The notes beneath the pieces were generated by a model. That model was not told where the DNA came from. It worked only from the letters and a program-made list of their open reading frames with translations, and searched no databases. A stretch of DNA of 39,565 bases from Aliivibrio finisterrensis (GTDB taxonomy: Bacteria > Pseudomonadota > Gammaproteobacteria > Enterobacterales > Vibrionaceae). This document shows, one piece after another, positions 35,146-39,565 of the stretch. Location: the NCBI RefSeq assembly GCF_008933155.1, contig NZ_WBVP01000025.1:1-39565 (forward strand), given 5' to 3'. The position numbers and the translations under genes are program-made. Position 1 is the first letter of the stretch, and each line of letters starts with the position of its first letter.

Positions 35146-35190
35146 TATTTTTGTTCTTTGCCAAGTAAACCAAGAATGTTGTCTAAAACA

Positions 35191-35308
35191 TAACAAATGC
35201 ATCAACACGATTTGCTACATTCGGCGTTGTCAGTTTGCCTTTAGTTTCAGTGATTAAGGCGTTAAAATTCAGCTAAGTCTGTATCGTAGCAAACGTGTTA
35301 TGCAGGCG
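35191..35308 (+). repeat. attC 20 (118 bp, A1 type)
   Basis: A1 site of standard sequence, following a 45-base non-coding spacer. Confidence 0.95.
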
Positions 35309-35329
35309 TTATGTTTAATGGAAAATATC

Positions 35330-35755
35330 ATGTTATCAATAGAGTTTTGGAAGTTTGCTGCTCCCTTATTTGGGGCTGTAATCGCGTGGTTTGTAAATGA
35401 ATGGCGAAAGCGTGTTTGGGAACAATATCAGCGGAAAGAAGAGTCTTACAAAGAGTTATTAAGATGCCTACAAGGTTTTTATTCGGGTGCAGATCCAGAA
35501 GAGGCTCGAAAACTAAAGTCACAATTTATCAGAGAGGTTAACCAATGTTGGCTTTATTGTCCTGACGACGTTATTAAAAAGGCGTATGCGTTTTTAGATA
35601 CTGTGAAAGATGGCCAAATGCCTCGCAGCGATGTGGAAAAAGAGGAAGCTGTTGGCTTGTTTGTTGCTGCTATTCGCAAAGATCTTCTTTCTCGTAAAGT
35701 TGTTAGCAATACGCTGTTGAGAAAAGAAGACTTTAAGCATTTCAAGTCAAATTAA
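35330..35755 (+). CDS. Cassette 21: small membrane-anchored protein (141 aa)
   Basis: Three in-frame ATGs (35300 in the attC, 35318 and 35330) are possible. I choose 35330 because GGA lies about nine bases before it and it starts right at the N-terminal helix (LSIEFWKFAAPLFGAVIAWF). The rest is charged and helical (VNEWRKRVWEQYQRKEESYK, ELLRCLQGFYSGADPEEARK). A single N-terminal transmembrane anchor with a cytoplasmic helical body is the visible layout. I do not recognise the family and give no function. Confidence 0.65.
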   Translation: MLSIEFWKFAAPLFGAVIAWFVNEWRKRVWEQYQRKEESYKELLRCLQGFYSGADPEEARKLKSQFIREVNQCWLYCPDDVIKKAYAFLDTVKDGQMPRSDVEKEEAVGLFVAAIRKDLLSRKVVSNTLLRKEDFKHFKSN

Positions 35756-35758
35756 ACA

Positions 35759-35874
35759 TAACAAATGCATCAACACGATTTGCTACATTCGGCATTCTAG
35801 GTTTTCTTTGGGTTTACCGTATTAAGTGGTAAATTTAGTTAAGTCTGTATCGTAGCAAACGTGTTATGCAGGCG
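35759..35874 (+). repeat. attC 21 (116 bp, A2/A1 hybrid)
   Basis: The left half (GGCATTCTAGGTTTTCTTTG) is A2 and the right half (TTAAGTCTGTATCGTAGC) is A1. It looks like a recombinant attC. Confidence 0.92.
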
Positions 35875-36435
35875 TTATACGAACTCGGAGAATGCATTTT
35901 TTGGTTCAGTTCAGCGATTGAACCATTAGTTTTTTAGGTGTGAAAGTAGGGTGGTTTTCCTTTTTTTTGTTGCCTTTTGGTGTTCGTTTCATCAGGTTCG
36001 GCATTGAACTATTATTGCCCTAAATTCAGGCGTTTCAGCGGCTAGTTTACGCTTCAATTGTTCTTTGGTTATGCCTCATTTTAGCCTGCATCAGTGTTTT
36101 TCCCTCAACATTTTCAATCCCAATTGTGGTTAGGATATTTGGTTTATCAGTTCCAAACTGGCTGAAACCAAATCGTACAAATGGTGTAAGAAAAAGGGAT
36201 TGCTTCGTTTCACAGTTATTGCTGTTGATTGGATATTTTGCTCGCTTAATTGAGCCAGCCTAATTAAACTCAATTTACAGCAAATCTTGGTAAATCAGTT
36301 CTTTACCAAGTTAATTGGAGCGAAAGCAAGGCTCGTATAACAAAGCAATCAACACGATGCTATTTACATTCGGCATTCGCGGTTTGGAGTATAATTGGTT
36401 TTGTAAGTCGGTCTTTCGCACGTGTTATTGCGGCG
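35875..36435 (+). mobile_element. Cassette 22: R2-family repeat cassette (copy G)
   Basis: 5' hairpin GGTTCA (35903-35908) / TGAACC (35919-35924). The minus-strand frame is open from 36259 to the TAA at 36047 (70 codons). It carries a B-type attC and the AGCAAGGCTCG tail, as copies C and D. Confidence 0.75.
36338..36435 (+). repeat. attC 22 (98 bp, B type)
   Basis: B site, followed by an R1 cassette (TTGTGCG). Confidence 0.95.
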
Positions 36436-37010
36436 TTGTGCGTACTGAGTCCGAAATTTTTTGCACGGTTCATCAAAAGGATCGCGGCTTTCGTAGTTTC
36501 GGCTTAGTAAGCGAATTTCTTCTTTGTTGCCTTTTGGTTTTCGTATCATCAAGTTCGGCAAATTAGCCATTATTTCCATAAGTTCAGGCGTTTCAGCGGC
36601 TATTTTACGCTTCAATTGTTCTTTGGTTATGCCTCATTTTAGTTTGTATCAGTGTTTTGTTCGCAGCATTTTCAATCCCAATTGTGGTTAGGATATTTGG
36701 TTTATCAGTTCCAAACTAGCTGAAACCAAGCCGTTCAAATGGTGTAAAAAATGTATCTGTTTTCCATTTACTTCATCTTGAAATTTAAGAACATTTTGTT
36801 CGCTTAATTGCTATCGGTAAATTAGAATCAGAGCTTAGAAAATCTTGGCAGGGCAGTTCTTTACCAAGCTAGCCAAGCCGAAAGTAAGCACGCACAACAA
36901 TCGCATCAACACGATTTATTACACTCGGCGTTCTTGGTTTGCCTTGGGTTTTGTGATTAAGGCGGTTAATTCAGGTTGGTTTGCATAGTAATAAACGTGT
37001 TATGCCAGCG
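36436..37010 (+). mobile_element. Cassette 23: R1-family repeat cassette
   Basis: The R1 5' block is intact. The minus-strand core frame (36772 to 36605) has one TAG (GFS-stop-FGTDKPNIL), the only break in its 55 codons. The shifted second frame runs on the minus strand from 36615 to 36364 (IAAETPELMEIMANLPNLMI, then RKPKGNKEE). Confidence 0.75.
36895..37010 (+). repeat. attC 23 (116 bp, C type)
   Basis: C site ending GTTATGCCAGCG, directly followed by the next R1 cassette. Confidence 0.93.
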
Positions 37011-37587
37011 TTGTGCGTACTGAGTCCGAAATTTTTTGCACGGTTCATCAAAAGGATCGCGGCTTTCGTAGTTTCGGCTTAGTAAGCGTTCCTTTCTTCT
37101 TTGTTGCCTTTTAGTTTTCGTATTATCAGGTTCGGCAAATTAGCCCTTATTTCCCTAAGTTCAGGCGTTTTAGAGGCATTTTTATGCTTCAATTGTTCTT
37201 TGCTTATGCCTCATTTGAATTTGCATCAGTGTTTTACTCTCAGCATTTTTAATCCCAATTGTGGCTAATATATTTGGTTTTTCAGTTCCAAACTTGTTGA
37301 AACCAAACAGTACAAATGGCGTAAAAAATGTATCTGTTTTCCATTCACTTTATCTCGCAATTTAAGAACATTTTGTTCGCTTAATTGGCATTGGTAAATT
37401 AAAATTAGGACTTAGAAAATATTGGCAGGGCAGTTCTTTACCAAGTTGGCCAAGCCGAAAGTAAGCACGCACAACAATCGCATCAACACGATTTATTACA
37501 TTCGGCGTTCTGGGTTTGTCTTAGGTTTTGTGATTAAGGCGGTTAATTCAGGTTGGTTTGTATGGTAATAAACGTGTTATGCCAGCG
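37011..37587 (+). mobile_element. Cassette 24: R1-family repeat cassette
   Basis: Tandem copy of the previous cassette but clearly diverged. The minus-strand core frame is open from 37349 to 37182 (55 codons: FTPFVLFGFNKFGTEKPNIL ... QMRHKQRTIEA) despite many base changes. The shifted frame reads TPELREIRANLPNLIIRKLK. Confidence 0.75.
37472..37587 (+). repeat. attC 24 (116 bp, C type)
   Basis: C site with TTTGTCTTAGGTTTTGTG in the centre. Confidence 0.93.
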
Positions 37588-37639
37588 TTATGCGCTAAGT
37601 CTGTAATATTAAATACGGTTCTTATTTTTAGGAGGTTCT

Positions 37640-37918
37640 ATGAATCAAAAGCAATTTAATCGTTGGGCTAAAATTAAGGAAAAAGGCCAGCTTAGATATG
37701 TTGTTGTGCAAAGCTTAATTATGTCGTTAGCAATATTTATTGGACGAGTAATTGGTTTTTTCATTATGGATGACAATGTTTGGCCTGGTTCATTTTTCTA
37801 TGACAATATGAGTAATTTCATTTTTATCATTTTATTTTCACCGTTTATTGTATTAGTTTTCTGGTATATACAGGAATCGAGTTTTAAAAAAGAATTGAAA
37901 ATTAGAGATCGCGCATAA
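37640..37918 (+). CDS. Cassette 25: two-helix membrane protein (92 aa)
   Basis: ATG 37640 with a perfect AGGAGG five bases upstream. A basic N-terminus (NQKQFNRWAKIKEKGQLR) is followed by helix 1 (about 21-43, VVVQSLIMSLAIFIGRVIGF), a loop with DDNVWPGSFFYDN, and helix 2 (about 60-80, FIFIILFSPFIVLVFWYI), then a charged tail. Family unknown. The TAA stop at 37916-37918 overlaps the attC start. Confidence 0.75.
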   Translation: MNQKQFNRWAKIKEKGQLRYVVVQSLIMSLAIFIGRVIGFFIMDDNVWPGSFFYDNMSNFIFIILFSPFIVLVFWYIQESSFKKELKIRDRA

Positions 37919-38033
37919 CAAATGCATCAACACGATTTGCTACATTCGGCGTTGTCAGTTTGTCTTTAGTTTCAGTGATTAAGGCAGTAAAATTCAGCTA
38001 AGTCTGTATCGTAGCAAACGTGTTATGCAGGCG
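37916..38033 (+). repeat. attC 25 (118 bp, A1 type)
   Basis: A1 site with TTTGTCTTTAGTTTCAGTG. Confidence 0.95.
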
Positions 38034-38061
38034 TTATAACGCAAAGGGGATATGAAATATT

Positions 38062-38472
38062 ATGGATGATATAGGTAAGTTACTTTATAAATCGGCTGTA
38101 GAGCTTATTGAATCTCGCTATCCTAATGGTTGGGGAGGTGCTGCTGCGGTACGTACTGAATCAGGTAAAATTTTAACTAGCGTCGCTCCTGATGTGAAAA
38201 ATGACGGGTTATCTCTTTGTATGGAAGTTGGGGCGTATTTAGAGGCTCATAAACTAAATGAAGTAGTGACTCATTCTCTTTGTATATGCCGAGAGGATGA
38301 AAATAGTGAGTTTCTAATTTTGTCACCTTGTGGAATTTGTCAAGAACGATTAGTGCACTGGGGCGGTAATGTTCAAGCTGCGATAACAACACCTGATAAT
38401 GCTTTAGTATTTAAGTCGTTGAGAGAGTTAATGCCAAATCATTGGTCGTTAGTCAATGGTGAAGCGTTATAA
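38062..38472 (+). CDS. Cassette 26: cytidine deaminase-fold protein
   Basis: 136 aa from ATG 38062. The zinc site is seen as C53-M-E55 (LCMEVGAYLEAHK) and PCGIC (C90, C93), the pattern of the CDA superfamily with cysteine as the first ligand, as in cytidine and blasticidin-S deaminases. The start (GKLLYKSAVELIESRYPNGW) and GGAAAVRTESGKILTSVAPD also match the small-CDA layout, and the length is right for a single domain. Substrate could be a free nucleoside, a drug or a modified base. The stop overlaps the attC start. Confidence 0.85.
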   Translation: MDDIGKLLYKSAVELIESRYPNGWGGAAAVRTESGKILTSVAPDVKNDGLSLCMEVGAYLEAHKLNEVVTHSLCICREDENSEFLILSPCGICQERLVHWGGNVQAAITTPDNALVFKSLRELMPNHWSLVNGEAL

Positions 38473-38587
38473 CAAATGCATCAACACGATTTGCTACACT
38501 CGGCGTTGTCAGTTTGCCTTTAGTTTCAGTGATTAAGGCGCTAAAATTCAGTTAGGTCTGTATCGTAGCAAACGTGTTATGCAGGCG
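38470..38587 (+). repeat. attC 26 (118 bp, A1 type)
   Basis: A1 site with GGCGCTAAAATTCAG in the right half. The stop codon of the deaminase gene is its first three bases. Confidence 0.95.
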
Positions 38588-38617
38588 TTATGTGTTTTTT
38601 CTAGCTTAAGGGTATAA

Positions 38618-39430
38618 ATGGAAATTTCTGATTTTTCGATTGAGACATTGAAAGCGTTCGTTACTGGTGATGATTCTCCTGCGCCGTATTTAAGTGGCAG
38701 TGAAATGGTTAAGTTCTTTAATTTATTTGGTGTTCGAGATGTCTACTCCTATGGTAATGGTGGATTACCTAATGGAGGTAGCCGTAAAGATTATGCAGTT
38801 ACTACGTTAAAAGCATTAAATGGTACAGCTCAATTTAAACCAATGATCGAAGGGTTAGTTGATAGTCGAAGATCTTCAAATTATGAAGAAATCGCAGATT
38901 GTATTAATAAAATAATAATGCATGACGGATATCAGTTAGAGAAAAATAGCTCGGGCGTTTACAAAGTCTCTGGTGCAGAGATGGAAGATAAAGTTGATGT
39001 AGAAGCTCACTTTCAGGCGATTCACGAACAAATTATTAATAATATAAGAAATGCAAAATTTTCAATTTGGGTTGCGATGGCTTGGTTTACCGATAAAGAT
39101 ATTGGAAATGAATTGCTTCAACGACATAAGGCAGGGTTAAATATTCAAGTTATTGTTAATGACGATGAAACTACTGCAAAGTATGGCTTAGATTTCGGTT
39201 CAAGAGGTGTTGAATATTATAAAGTAGCTCCATTATCACAATGGGGTAAAAAACTAATGCATAACAAATTTTGCGTGATTGATATAAAAAAGGTCGTACA
39301 TGGTTCATATAATTGGACTAATAACGCAAAATATAATAACGAAAGTATAACTATTACTGAAAGTCGAGAGTTAGCGGAAGATTTTTCCCAACAATTTATT
39401 CAATTAAAACAGGCTCATAAAAAAAGTTAA
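38618..39430 (+). CDS. Cassette 27: PLD-like protein with N-terminal domain
   Basis: 270 aa, ATG 38618 after AAGGG. The first 120 residues form a separate domain (LSGSEMVKFFNLFGVRDVYS, GGSRKDYAVTTLKALNGT, then a helical stretch), which resembles N-terminal helical domains of defence proteins but is not identified. The C-terminal half is a phospholipase D-like fold with one HKD motif, MHNKFCVID (H215, K217, D222), followed by HGSYNWTNNA. Single-HKD proteins work as dimers, often as nucleases. This is a candidate single-gene defence cassette. Confidence 0.8.
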   Translation: MEISDFSIETLKAFVTGDDSPAPYLSGSEMVKFFNLFGVRDVYSYGNGGLPNGGSRKDYAVTTLKALNGTAQFKPMIEGLVDSRRSSNYEEIADCINKIIMHDGYQLEKNSSGVYKVSGAEMEDKVDVEAHFQAIHEQIINNIRNAKFSIWVAMAWFTDKDIGNELLQRHKAGLNIQVIVNDDETTAKYGLDFGSRGVEYYKVAPLSQWGKKLMHNKFCVIDIKKVVHGSYNWTNNAKYNNESITITESRELAEDFSQQFIQLKQAHKKS

Positions 39431-39452
39431 CGTGAGTTTAATTGTTTACACA

Positions 39453-39565
39453 TAACAAATGCATCAACACGATTTACTACACTCGGCAATCTCAGTTTGC
39501 CGGGTGTTTCTCGTTTTAAGGCATCAATTTTAAGTATAATGGCATAGTAGTAAACGTGTTATGCA
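39453..39565 (+). repeat. attC 27 (A3 type), cut by the window end
   Basis: Starts TAACAAATGCATCAACACG with an A3-like centre (CAATCTCAGTTTGCCGGG). The last GGCG and the next cassette are outside the window. Confidence 0.93.

Larger units (their letters stand above)
21643..39565 (+). mobile_element. Sedentary chromosomal integron cassette array (27 cassettes, continues past window)
   Basis: Head-to-tail cassettes, each ending in an attC that starts TAACAAA (or CAACAAT) and ends GCG before TTA/TTG. The two halves of each site are complementary (TGCATCAACACG with CGTGTTATGCA, and TTTGCTAC with GTAGCAAA), with one or two unpaired bases on the left half as needed for strand choice by IntI. Twenty-seven sites are seen, the last cut by the window end. 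Sixteen cassettes carry a plus-strand gene and eleven carry repeats of two related gene-poor families, R1 and R2. Confidence 0.97.

Noticed and set aside
21643-39565. Regular interspersed repeats resembling a CRISPR array
   Set aside because: The repeats are 97-118 bp attC sites with internal symmetry, spacers of several hundred bases hold genes, and an integrase rather than cas genes is adjacent.

Overview
The window looks like Vibrionaceae chromosomal DNA, most likely Aliivibrio (A. fischeri group). It is AT-rich. It carries a flavin reductase that I recognise from memory as close to A. fischeri FRase I, and from 20.4 kb onward it has a Vibrio-type sedentary chromosomal integron. No database search was run.

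Left flank (1-20350), ordinary chromosome. A large protein with eight Asp-box (BNR) motifs is cut by the window edge. Next come a 66-aa small gene, a decayed GGDEF fragment and the FRase I-type flavin reductase. Transaldolase and transketolase follow (minus strand, transcribed tal then tkt; non-oxidative pentose phosphate pathway), separated by a large inverted repeat. A six-gene minus-strand operon (MoxR AAA ATPase, DUF58, DUF4381, BatA, BatB with fused TPR, BatD) forms a Bat-type envelope module. After it lie a Cache-type chemoreceptor, a 65-aa conserved small protein, a DUF445 membrane protein, a MenI-type hotdog thioesterase, an HDOD protein and a 57-aa membrane peptide.

Integron platform (20366-21642). 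The integron integrase IntIA (minus strand) has the full tyrosine recombinase residue set and the extra IntI segment. Between it and the first cassette lie the probable attI site and a TATAAT box.

Cassette array (21643-39565, runs off the end). I count 27 cassettes, each ending in an attC site of about 97-118 bp, all in the same orientation. Sixteen carry a plus-strand gene: DUF2971, two PD-(D/E)XK-like proteins, a PIN-like protein, a Rof-type anti-Rho protein, DUF4282, a GNAT acetyltransferase, a secreted metzincin protease, a CDA-fold deaminase, a PLD-like protein and several unknown soluble or membrane proteins. I recognised no toxin-antitoxin pair.

The other eleven cassettes have no plausible plus-strand gene and belong to two related families, R1 (4 copies: cassettes 1, 14, 23, 24) and R2 (7 copies: cassettes 7, 12, 15, 16, 18, 19, 22). 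They share a core of about 250 bp but differ at their 5' ends and attC types. Two signals stand out. First, a minus-strand reading frame is preserved across the copies, with synonymous variation at key codons but no normal start codon. Second, each family has a conserved 5' stem-loop, and in R2 one base pair changes on both sides. These repeated cassettes are the least explained part of the window.
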